In this document: positions 1-9,728 of the stretch, one piece after another | How the letters are laid out: every line of letters begins with the position of its first letter | How positions within the stretch are numbered: position 1 is the first letter of the stretch | NCBI GenBank assembly: GCA_946800325.1 | Contig: OX326959.1 | Location: 36,260,908-36,324,907 of the forward strand | Length of the DNA: 64,000 nucleotides | Direction of reading: 5' to 3' | Source: Luzula sylvatica | Taxonomy: Eukaryota; Streptophyta; Magnoliopsida; Poales; Juncaceae | Translations under genes and position numbers: made by a program | The notes under the pieces: model-generated | Database searches by the model: none | Told to the model about the DNA's origin: nothing | What the model saw: the letters and a program-made list of their open reading frames with translations, nothing else

Positions 1-1
1 C

Positions 2-823
2 CCTTTTTTCTTGATCGAGAAAATCTACGAGATAAGGGAGGGTGCATTCAGCGCAAGTGCTCTTCGCGAAAAAACGGTGTCGTTTATGAAGAAGATTATA
101 CAACCGTACTTGAAGAACTTCGAACAAGGAGATGTTTACAAGGTAAAGCCTACAGAATTTCACCATTTGCTCCATTTATGCCACATGTACTTCAAGCCGC
201 TACAGAATCACAAAGAATTCGACTACGAAACCGTTGAAGGGGCTTCCGATTTTATGCGGCACTTAACCCGTTGGCGTCGTGCAACGCAATTCGAGGAAGT
301 CGGAATAAAGATCAAAGCTAAGGAATATGACGAATCCTCCCCTCATTCGCTCTTGGACGTTACTTTCCGAAACGACGAGATTCGGATTCCTTTTTTGCCC
401 ATAAATCGAAGCACCGTGTCGCTCTTTAGAAACATGGTTGCGCTCGAGCAAATGAACCCGAGATATGGAAACGATTTTACCTCTTACGTCATTTTCGTGT
501 CGCAAATTATGTGCATGCCTAGTGATGTCACCTTTCTGGTACAGAAGGGGATAATAAGCCATAACTTGAGCAGTGACGAGGAAGTGTCGAATCAGTTCGC
601 TAGTCTCACCCGAAGTGTGGTGTTTGATTTTAGCGGCAAGTATTATTTGAAGACCATGAGTTGGGAGGTGGAGGACCGGTACCAAGCATGCCGGGAAAAA
701 TGGCATTTACGAGTTTCTGGTAACCCGTGGTGGACCGTTGCGATCTGGGCGGGGGCTATTTATGTGATTTGCACCCTAGTCCGGTGCTATTTTACCTACG
801 TGTCCTATCTCAGGACAAGCTAG
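2..823 (+). CDS. DUF247 (UPF0481) family protein, C-terminal part
   Basis: The reading frame is open at the window edge, so the N-terminus lies outside; at least 273 residues are visible. Characteristic C-terminal DUF247 features are present: a segment beginning IPFLPINRSTVSLFRNMVAL, the following 'ALEQ' stretch, and a single hydrophobic segment near the end (WWTVAIWAGAIYVICTLV), which anchors the protein at the membrane with a short tail. Family members are plant-specific, mostly single-exon, 400-550 aa, and the molecular function is generally unknown; some grass members act in self-incompatibility. The visible part has no intron. It stops with TAG at 821-823. The TTG at base 11 should not be taken as the start. 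Confidence 0.9.
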   Translation, partial: PFFLIEKIYEIREGAFSASALREKTVSFMKKIIQPYLKNFEQGDVYKVKPTEFHHLLHLCHMYFKPLQNHKEFDYETVEGASDFMRHLTRWRRATQFEEVGIKIKAKEYDESSPHSLLDVTFRNDEIRIPFLPINRSTVSLFRNMVALEQMNPRYGNDFTSYVIFVSQIMCMPSDVTFLVQKGIISHNLSSDEEVSNQFASLTRSVVFDFSGKYYLKTMSWEVEDRYQACREKWHLRVSGNPWWTVAIWAGAIYVICTLVRCYFTYVSYLRTS

Positions 824-1198
824 TTTGTTACGAGTTGAAGTATCAATTCGAGGTCGAAATCTCGTGGAATTATTTAAATAAATAAGCGTGTGGGGATTTC
901 GGGTCACGGGTAAAATTCTGTATCAAAATTGTGTGCTGATTATTGTTTCTGGGTAATTGTGATATTGTTATGATCTAGAAATATTGTTTGGGTTTTGGAA
1001 TTGTGCATTTTGTGAAAAGAGAAATTTGTGCGTTTTTTTTGTTATTTTTAAAGTATGTTTAAGTTGTTGGCTTTTTAATTTCTAACATGTTAATTTAATA
1101 TTGTTCATAAACCAATAAACCAATATTTTAGTGCTAATAAATAATAATCCTCCTTGTTAGCCTTAGTTCTGAGGCCTTTGCCAGTGTATATATACGGG
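824..1198. other. 3' flank of the DUF247 gene
   Basis: AT-rich, no coding potential seen. It probably contains the 3' UTR of the DUF247 gene; AATAAA-like strings occur at about 879-884 and 1113-1122. Nothing else is recognisable. Confidence 0.5.
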
Positions 1199-1404
1199 GT
1201 TATATATGGCGCCCCACAAACTTGAAAAAAAATTGTGAATGCGTCAATGGAGGAGGGTTAAAAGGGTTAATTGGATTGATTAACACTTAAATCAATGTTT
1301 AATTGATTGATTTAGTTAAGAAATCTAATCAATCCAAATAATTCTTCTCGATTGACGCATCCATGATTTTTTTTTTGTGTTTGTTGGGACATAGTATATT
1401 TACC
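1199..1404. mobile_element. foldback MITE (family A)
   Basis: The two ends are inverted copies of each other. The left arm contains GCGTCAATGGAG at about 1232-1252. The right arm, read on the minus strand from 1404, contains GCGTCAATCGAG after a poly-A stretch. Both arms also share ATTGGATTGATTA further in. The element has no coding capacity. Related foldbacks lie at 27241-27540 and 58785-58920. I see no clear target duplication, so the superfamily is open. Confidence 0.55.
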
Positions 1405-1754
1405 ATATATATATCGAGTGACTGTAAAAATTTACAAATAAATCCCTAAAAGTTTGCATATAGGTATATACATATACATATAATTTAGCCATCCCTTTTA
1501 TGTCTCGAACCCGAACCCGAACCCGAATTCAAATTTAATATGGAAGTTGAAAAATTAATAATATCCCCATCCAAATAGAAATCAAATTATTAAAATTACA
1601 AGTGACACACAATCCAAATGATCTATAACATAAATTGTCCAAATGTCTAATAACATGCAAACCCAAATGGCCATAATATGAATTACCTGACATTGATTCA
1701 AATCTGTGAGACCACTTCACAAATAACGAGATCAACTAATGTATTTCATAGGTA

Positions 1755-2310
1755 TGCACTTCTATGTGCACGTCACAAATAAGTTTGCTCAGCGGTTTGA
1801 TTTTTTTTTTTTTTAATTTTGACAATATTTGTCTAATTTTAATCGTATTTGTACACTTCAAATGCACGCAAAAAATATATATAAATTATTATACAAAATA
1901 AATAATCCAGTTCAAAAAAATGTATAAAAAATGTTACTCATGTAAAAATAGCTACCTATTAAAAGATATATCATACGTACATAAATATATACCATACAAT
2001 ATAAAAAGGTACAACATGTATTATATTCAAAAAAATATACCATACATCTAAAAAATATATGATACATCTAAAAAGATATAACAGATAAATGTATATTATA
2101 CATGTAAAAGATATAACATGTATTGTATATAATAAAAAGTAAATCATACATCTAAAAAACTATGACATATTAATATAACATACATCTAAAAAAAGTATAA
2201 ATTTGGATGAGGGTTGATGTGCCTTTTGGTGTGCACAAATACGGTAAAAATTGGAAAAAATCAAACTACCACATATCGTTTTTCTATTGTTGGCGTGCGC
2301 ATGAAATGCA
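1755..2310 (+). repeat. AT-rich dispersed repeat, copy 1
   Basis: Low-complexity AT-rich segment built of short degenerate units such as CATACATCTAAAAAATATAT and ATATAACATGTATTGTAT. The head is GC-richer (TGCACGTCACAA, then a poly-T run and TTTTGACAATAT). The same layout recurs at 25190-25720 (minus) and 27575-27960 (plus), so it is a dispersed family rather than chance AT-richness. No terminal repeats or coding region could be defined. Confidence 0.45.
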
Positions 2311-2935
2311 CAATCTTCTTCCATAATAAATTTTGATTTTGTCTAATTTAATCGATTTTTGTGCACGCCTCATTGTCTCTAACTTAGTTAACCGAACCCA
2401 AACGACCCAAAGAACGAACAATTCGAAGAAGGGATATACATATCTTATATATATATTTATATATTATGTAAGGATTATCCATGGTACTTTCAATAAAGGG
2501 AAATTAATACTACGCCCTCAGAACTTATCCTAACATTCTGGATGTGAATTTCAAAATTGGTTAATTGGAATAATTAACAACCCATTTCAGAAAAATAAAA
2601 TATGGCTTAATTATTAATTCATATTTACATGTTAAATTCTCTGATTGGATTGTTAATCACTTCAATTAATTATTTTTAGGATTTACCCAAAGGATGATAG
2701 TGTGAGTTTGAAATCACCATATCAAAGCCCAATCTTAGAAGGCTTTATGCGCCAAATCAAAATAAATAAATAAATAAATAAAATTACATGTCCATATAAC
2801 TCCACTACCATCATTAGCATATAAAAGTACCAATCTCAAGAATTAAATTCTTCAAAAAAAACAAGAAAAAAAACAATGATGAAAGTTCTAATCCGCGGTA
2901 CAGATAAACACGAAATTAAACCCAACTTCACGGAA
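2311..2935. other. intergenic region and 3' UTR of the TAF15b-like gene
   Basis: No credible gene. It includes the 3' UTR of the minus-strand gene that stops at 2936 and an (AAAT)n microsatellite at about 2760-2784. A weak inverted similarity between 2535-2570 and 2640-2700 could be a worn foldback element. Confidence 0.4.
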
Positions 2936-4119
2936 CTATCTATCTCTGTGACGCACACGATCACGATCACGAGTCCTCTCTCTCTCATAATCACGGTTCC
3001 TCTCTCTCTCATAGTCGCGGCTTCTCTCTCTATCTCTTCCATCCCTTCCTCTTTCCTTGTCACGATGATCCCTCTCCCCTCTCTCTCTACTTCGACTCCT
3101 ACGCCTCTCTCTCTCATGCTCGTCATGATCTCTTCCCTTCTCCTTGCTCTTCTCCCTGTTATTATACCTCCCTAATAAACCAACAACAAAAAGTTAAAAT
3201 AAAAATTATAAAACTAAGACTAATTAACTCACTAACAAACCTAGATCCTCATCGGCCCAACCGGCACGGCCCGAACCAGGAACCGGCTGTGCCGCCTCGG
3301 GTTGTTGAGCCTTGGCTCGAAACTTCTTTTTTAAGTTGCCAAACTCATCATACATCTCTCCATCATCCTAAATCCAAATATAAAAAACAATTTATTTATA
3401 TTTATATTTTTAAATAAAATCAAATTTTTATAAACCTACTTCTTCAGCTTCTTTTCGACGACGCTTTGTTTCTTCCAATTCCTCTTCGTCGAGCTCTTTG
3501 TAGCCACCCCCTCGCCCTCCTCTATATAAACCACAAATAAAATAAATTAATAATACAAAAAATCATAATTTTTTTTAATTCAATAATAAAATACCTGACA
3601 CCTCCTTCATTGTGACCTGGCTTGTTGGTGTTACAAATATTACATTTCGTACGTTTCGCCCAGTTAATATTCGCACACCTATCACGCCATTAAACAAATC
3701 ATTAAATCCAAAAAATAATAATATTCTTTTTAAAAACTTACATAGGACAAGACCAATCATTCGGGCCAAAAAGCCCGCCAGTGGGCCCACCAGCAACGGC
3801 ACGATCTCCCCGTCCACCGCCACCTCTCCCTCTTCCTCTTCCACCGCCGCCACCACCAACGCCAGCTGGCCGAGCAGTTCCGCATCGGTTACACACTCCC
3901 CGAAACGCAAAATTCACATTCACACAACTACACACACCAAAAAATAATAATTACAACAAGTAATTAAATAAATATACATTTTTTTCAAGAAAAAAAAAAT
4001 ATGCTCACCGATAAGCACAGACCTTGTATTAGGGCAGGGCCAATCACCATCCTGTTGCCACGCTTTTCCTCTCCCAACACCATCACCCATTTCTTCTCCA
4101 ACAAAATCGCTCCCAACAA

Positions 4120-4153
<34 letters not shown>

Positions 4154-4599
4154 ATTATCGTCATTAATAATATCTTGCGAAGAATCAACGAGAAAGGAAT
4201 CTTTATTCTTGGATTCTGCTATGTGCACCCCAATAACACTCCCGCGAAACTCTTTGTTGTTGAACCAATCAACCGCTGCCACGGCAGCGTGAGGATCTTC
4301 GTACGTCACCGTCGCGTCTCCTTTCGGCTCGTCCGTGATTTTGTCTCGGTATATCCATATTTTCGGCTGACCTGTCCTCTTATCTTTCTGAGAAAAATGT
4401 ATAATACGAGATTAAATGTGTATAAATATGGGGAGGAGAAATCGAGATTGATTTGAGATTTTGGTTACTACCTGAGAGAAGGTCATACCTTTAGTAACCC
4501 AATGGTGCTGAAATGTTCGGCGAGCATGTTCTCGTCAGTGCCAGGTGGCAAGTTGCATACGTAGATCGAACCGTTCATTGATCCTCCTTTGATGGACAT
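2936..4599 (-). CDS. TAF15B: TAF15b-like FET-type RNA-binding protein
   Basis: Seven coding exons on the minus strand: 4599-4489, 4387-4023, 3927-3742, 3678-3595, 3521-3440, 3367-3241 and 3171-2936. They total 1191 nt and encode 396 aa, with GT/AG borders and consistent phases. An RRM covers about residues 10-95 (IYVCNL near 12-17, KGDATVTY at 59-66). Two RanBP2-type zinc fingers follow, at about 150-175 (DWPCPN...CNRC) and 214-240 (DWSCPMC...CNIC), separated by a Gly/Arg-rich stretch. The C-terminus is an Arg/Glu/Ser-rich RS-like tail. This is the architecture of plant TATA-binding protein-associated factor 15b (FET family: FUS/EWS/TAF15), which is nuclear and links RNA binding to transcription and RNA processing. 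Exon 2 encodes a run of asparagines. The ATG at 4599 gives MSIKGGSMNGSIYVC; a second in-frame ATG lies 7 codons on. Both zinc fingers are split by phase-matched introns. Confidence 0.95.
4119..4150. repeat. (ATT)n microsatellite coding for poly-Asn
   Basis: About ten ATT triplets on the plus strand read as AAT (Asn) codons inside exon 2 of the TAF15b-like gene, between the RRM and the first zinc finger. Trinucleotide runs like this are usually length-polymorphic. Confidence 0.9.
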
Positions 4600-5112
4600 A
4601 TCTTTGACAGATTGGACTGATTGGATGATAATTTGAGATCAGTATGAATCGATGAACAATATACTAGTAGATCAGTATAAATCTGAATAAATTGGGTTAA
4701 AATCATGCTAAAAAGAACAAAAGGATTGAGCCCAATACGTTCGAAACATTCCCAAAACCAGAATAAAGATTTGAATTTCATATCAAATAACAAAAGGAGC
4801 ACTACTAATCAAGAACCCCATAACAAATAAAAAAAAAGCATACCAGAACGCAGAGAAGGAGAGCCTGAGAGGATTCAAGGTATCCGTTTTGGGTTTTTGA
4901 GTGCGCTCAAGAGTGAGAAAGAAACGCTGGCAAGAGACCAAGAGAAGGGCTTTAATCAGAAACCCTACTTTCGACTTTCGAGCACGAAAGCGCGATCGTG
5001 CGCGAGAGATAGAGTGAGAATGGGAGAGAAGAAAGGGAGGAAAATCGAAAATCCCTTGATAGATTAGGCCTTGAAAAGTTGGAAGCTTTGTATATTTAGG
5101 TCTTCTAAACAC
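4600..5112 (-). promoter_or_regulatory. 5' leader and promoter region of the TAF15b-like gene
   Basis: Read on the minus strand, a pyrimidine-rich leader with a typical AAACCCTA-like box (around 4955-4970) runs to a good splice donor (CTG|GTATGC at about 4842). A 5' UTR intron of roughly 230 bp before the ATG at 4599 is therefore likely. The exact transcription start cannot be placed. Confidence 0.45.
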
Positions 5113-5961
5113 ACGATTTTAGGCCTTTCTTGTAGCCCAATAATGATTTATTTGTTTTTCTACAGAATTTATTATATATGTATGTATTATTTAGTCCAAA
5201 TTAAAGCTTAATTGATTCTATATTTAATTAAGGTGTCAATTTTCATAATTGATTTTGGATTGTCTAAATCTGATTATTATGTGTAATTCAGATTCTTAAT
5301 AAATGTCCTTTTTGCAACTTGCATGATCTTAGTCTCCAACTTGTGAAATGAAGAGAAAATAATAGATAATATAATAAAATCAAATGTATATTGTATATGT
5401 AAATATATATTGTGGTGAAGGCACTGAAGGGGTGACAAAGACAAGCCAACATGCAATTCATGGATATCAATCATTGCTTTCGATTTAACGAAGAAAGGTC
5501 AAATGAATTATTGAGATTTGGATAGTCTATGATGCCTCTAGGTGTATTAATTTGATATCTTATAGATGTGAAAGCTTGCCCTTCAATACCACGTATAACC
5601 AAAACCTAATTCTTCATGATAAGTTTCAACCCAATTTATTATTATCAAAAAAGGACATAAAAAGATTCGATCCTGTCACTTAACTTTTGAAATCTCAAAC
5701 CATATATTTGTGCAAATCCACATTAAGCTCAAATATAAAAACTAGCCTCAATCGTATACTAAATTCATTCAAAGAAACAATCACGATATGTAAGAAATAC
5801 AAGTTTATTTTCCCAATTTACACTTCAATGACTTCACTCTTTCCGTGAATAAAGAAACAATACGCAAAAAGATCCCCAAAAAAAGAGAGACAAAGCCGCA
5901 CAATATTTCCCATAAATAGACAAACAAAAAAAAAAGATAAAAAACCAAAAAAAATATATAT
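5113..5961. other. intergenic region
   Basis: AT-rich spacer between the promoter of the TAF15b-like gene and the 3' end of the CBSX5-like gene. The last 150-200 bp are probably the 3' UTR of the latter. I see no gene or repeat of note. Confidence 0.5.
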
Positions 5962-7515
5962 TCAAGAATTACTAGGCAAAGTAGAAGGCCTTCTCGTAAC
6001 CGCATTTAAAATATCAACGTACCCAACAATACCCACCAAAGCGCCTCCATTCGACTCGTCCGTGACCCAAACATGCGTAGCGCGATGCGAAAGCATTTGC
6101 GCCATCACCGCCGCTAAAGAACTATCGCACTTGCAAGTAAGCGGTGCACTTCTCCCTCTATAAATACCGCCTCCTCTCCCTCTCAACGAAGATATCGTAC
6201 CGGTTCCGGTACCGTCGACACGGTTATTTAAAAACCCAACACTCCTACTACTAAACAATTTCTTCTTCGGCGAGACCCCCGGACCAATCGACGTCCCGGA
6301 CTCAATCTCCGGTACCGATACTGGTAACGGTAACAGTATGGTTATCTCACACGACCCGTTTTCACCAGTACCGTTCACAAATTGACCGGCCGATAAGTTC
6401 GCCAAGGCCCATGCGGTAGATACATAATCGCACTTCCACATTTTGTACGCGGAAATATCCCCGATGATTTTTTTCGACCCGTTAGGGCCGGTTTCGACCA
6501 CCGCAATTGCAGACGGGTCGAGGGGCGTTTTGGTAATTATGTCCAATGCGGGGGAGGTGGTTTCGATGAAGGCGTAGTTGGTAGAAATTGCATTGAGAGA
6601 GGAAATTGAGGAGAGAGGTATGGGGGCGAGTGCACCGAGACAACCGATTATAAAACGTGTCATGTCTTCGCGCGAAAGGCAACAAAATTTCTCGCGTAAT
6701 GGTAATGAGGTGGCGGCGTGAGAGGAGGAGATGATAGGGGATGATGAGGTGGCGGATTTGAGCCACTTGCCGTTGAAAAGGACTGAGAAACGCTTTGATA
6801 GGCCTTGCCACGATGGACTTTTGCGCACTATGAGTCGCTTCACGCCTTGTTTCATCATATCCAACGCATCTATCAATCTTTGAGGAAAAAAGAGATTAAG
6901 ATTAATATTTTGATTTTTTTTTTCAATTAGACCCCTGAATTATAGGGTATTGTTCAATTTGTGTCGTGAATGTTATCTTTTGTTCGATTTGGACAATGAA
7001 TATTTGGGTATTGTTGAAATTGGTCTGATTGGTATGTACCAGTACGAGGGGTAGTTTGATTTCAAGATTCAAACTTTATATAATCAAAGATCCAAACTTT
7101 ATAATCATGATTGCAACTTTTCTTGAACGTAGTATAATGAGTCCAGAAAAATGGAATTTAAAGAGGCATACCTTGTACCAGGATCGATCTCTTTCAAGGA
7201 AGTTTGATCGTCAATCACCACATCTCCGAGTTTCTTTTCCTTCATCAGATTCTCCCTCTGAATCTGATCCTCAGCTGGGCAACTTTTCGCGAGAAAACCC
7301 ACTAAATCCATAGCATTTATCAGACCCAAGAACCTCTCCTCCCTCACGAACGCAGCCGCCGGCGTAGTTCGCCGGAGAACGACTGCCGAGGCTTCCGGTG
7401 ACGAGCCAAGCACGCGCGCTGCCGCCTCCAGCGTGTCTGTCTCGTACAGTTCCGTCAATTCCGGTTTTCCGATCGTCAGATCGCCAATGACGTGATGAAT
7501 AAACACCATAGACAT
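5962..7515 (-). CDS. CBSX5: CBS domain-containing protein, CBSX5-like
   Basis: Two exons, 7515-7172 and 6877-5962, total 1260 nt and encode 419 aa. The intron is phase 2 (AG|A, Arg) with GT/AG borders. The N-terminal CBS half reads ...RFLGLINAMDLVGFLAKS, and the last CBS motif is at the C-terminus (GALVGIVGYVDILNAVTRR). The middle resembles Arabidopsis CBSX5/CBSX6-type proteins. CBS pairs commonly bind adenosyl ligands and regulate a partner; the function of this subfamily is poorly known. The chosen start is the outer ATG (7515), two codons before a second ATG. The coding sequence is GC-richer than its surroundings, as expected of a real gene. Confidence 0.92.
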
Positions 7516-7919
7516 AATTGGATTGATTTTTTTTTCTTGGATCTTTGAACTTCTATTTCAAGTTTTGTTGGGTTTTTGAATTCTGACCAAATTTATTTGT
7601 TAATTGATTGAATTGAATTAAGAGGATATTGTATTGTAAGCATGTGTCGTAGAACTAGAAGTGAATGGTGGAGAGAGAGAGAGAGTAATGGGTTTTGTAT
7701 GGGAAGGTGAGAGAGATATCAATGAAGTTTGGATTAGAGATTGAGCATGGATGCATGGTGGTACAAAAACAAAAGTACAATTGAATTTGAGGGCAAGTCC
7801 ATGAAATTAGGAGATGAGATGAGATGAGATGAGATGGATAGAGAGAGAGATCAGAAGGGAAAGATTATGATGGAGAGATGAGGGCGGAATATTTGACAAA
7901 TATGGAGGGTGTACTGAAG
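7516..7919 (-). promoter_or_regulatory. promoter region of the CBSX5-like gene, with microsatellites
   Basis: The region upstream of the minus-strand start contains a (GA)n run at about 7669-7686, a (GAGAT)n repeat at about 7811-7836 and a further GA run at 7841-7850. No certain TATA box was located. Confidence 0.4.
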
Positions 7920-7922
7920 TTA

Positions 7923-8315
7923 GGGGGTGTTTGGTTGGAGCTTTGGAATTGGAATGCCTTGGAATACTTTCTTATGGATTTTATTCCCACGTTTGGTTTA
8001 CACGCTCGGTAATAAAGTAATGGCATACTCCATTCCCTAGGGAATAGTTGATGGGAATAGGATTACCACCAAAATTGGTGGTTTTTCTCCATTCCCATGA
8101 GGAGGGAATACATTTTATTTTAATTTCCAAAAATAAATATCTCAATGTTTCTACAAATAAACTCATTTTTACATTTTTAGAGTATGCCATGGAATAAATA
8201 AACGCATCAACCAAACAAGGTATTAGAGTATGCCATGTAATGATATGCCTTGGTATGAGATTCCTTGGCATACTTCATGCCAAGGCATTCGTCAAAGCAC
8301 GAACCAAACGGCCCC
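7923..8315. mobile_element. PIF/Harbinger-type MITE with TTA target duplication
   Basis: A 393-bp element whose ends are inverted: GGGGGTGTTTGGTTGGAG at the left, and GGGGCCGTTTGGTTCGTG read inward from the right on the minus strand, both followed by GCTTTG. It is flanked by TTA at 7920-7922 and 8316-8318. The 3-bp TTA duplication and the GGGG...GTTTGG end are typical of PIF/Harbinger (Tourist-like) elements. The centre contains a short palindrome (CACCAAAATTGGTG). It has no coding capacity. A longer relative lies at 45754-46609. Confidence 0.85.
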
Positions 8316-8318
8316 TTA

Positions 8319-9466
8319 GATTTATGAGAAAAAAACATTTGACCTGTGTGGTGTTGAGTACTGTTGTTTGTGGTAACTACAAGTCCTTGTAACAAAGAAA
8401 CTCAAATTTTCAATACTAGAAAAAATCTCTAACAATTGATATATGAACTTGTAAAAATAAAAATTAAGAACTTGTAAAAATTAAAAAAAAAAAAAAAAAC
8501 TTGTAAAAATTATAGCAATTATAAGAATAAATGAAATTGCGTGAGATAAGATTGCAAACAAATTAGACACAATCAATACGAAACATGATATTTTTTGGTG
8601 ATTGTAAAAGATATAAAAACCAGTCAAATATATTTTACAAAAAAAAAATGACATACAAACATGGAGTTTTCATAACAATTTAACTTAATTATCCAAATAT
8701 TTTTTATCCTTTTATTTTCTAACTAAATAGAGAAATCTCCAAACATTAAAAAGATTCACAAACAGATAAAGAATGCAAAGTTAATATTTTTAGATTTTTA
8801 AACTTCACAAACATGAAGTTTTTTTTCACATAAATCCATAATTAATAGAAAAATATAAATAATTTAGAAATTAAAGACAAAGCTATCAAGCAAATTTCAC
8901 ACACAATATCAAATCTAACAAAACAAACAAAATTTAATTTGGACATACTAGTAAAAAATAATAACAGATTTATTGATAGGTCCATAAAATCGTACAGATA
9001 AGTCCCTAAACAGGTGTTGTGGCAAAAGTGCAAAAAAAAAATTACTACTTTAAAATGAAAACAATTATATAAAAAATATTTTTTCCGTCTTTCGCCAGTA
9101 GGCTTAACGAAAGTGACTTAATTAAAAAAAAATTCAGGTTAACGTGCAAAAATCATGATTAAACACTTTCTCAGACCCTCTGACGAAAGTTTAATCTCTT
9201 TCGCCAAAAAGTCTGGTGAGAACTAGCTTTGCAAATTTAAAAAATTTAGGGTTTTTTGCAAATTTGAAAAATTTGAAAAACTTGTAGCTATTCTACAAGT
9301 TTAGGGTATTTTTTAGATGCTACCTATAAAAAAAATGAATATTTTGAGATTTATAGTAACATGTAAAAAGTAAGTGACCAGTTAAAAATTTGAACAATTA
9401 AGTTTAACTATAACTTGAGAACACTTAAATTTGAATGACTAATATCGGTAGTTAAAAGTTCAGGGT
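8319..9466. other. AT-rich intergenic region
   Basis: No gene seen. It contains poly-A/T runs and a short segment at about 9085-9225 in which TCTTTCGCC recurs in both orientations (9090, 9199, and inverted as ACGAAAG at 9107 and 9184). This may be a decayed transposon. Confidence 0.4.
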
Positions 9467-9728
9467 TTAAAATTTGATTGAGTAACCATTGTAGGTGGGT
9501 TGGTGAGAGATGGGAGAAAGAGCTCTGCAAAAAGGCGATTTCTCTAAGCTTAAAGGGCGGCTTGGCAAGTTTTACCAAGGTGAAGGCTGGTGGAATATAC
9601 AGCGCCTACCACCTAAAAACTGCCACACGTACAGACCCTATAAGAGAACTCACTCTCCCTCCCACACCAGACCCCCTCACCATTACCACCAAAGAAAAAA
9701 CACACAAACAAACATTAGACGCAACACC

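Noticed and set aside
2836..3175. Overlapping open frames on both strands of the Arg/Glu-rich region
   Set aside because: They are out-of-frame readings of the RS-like last exon of the TAF15b-like gene, kept open by low-complexity sequence.
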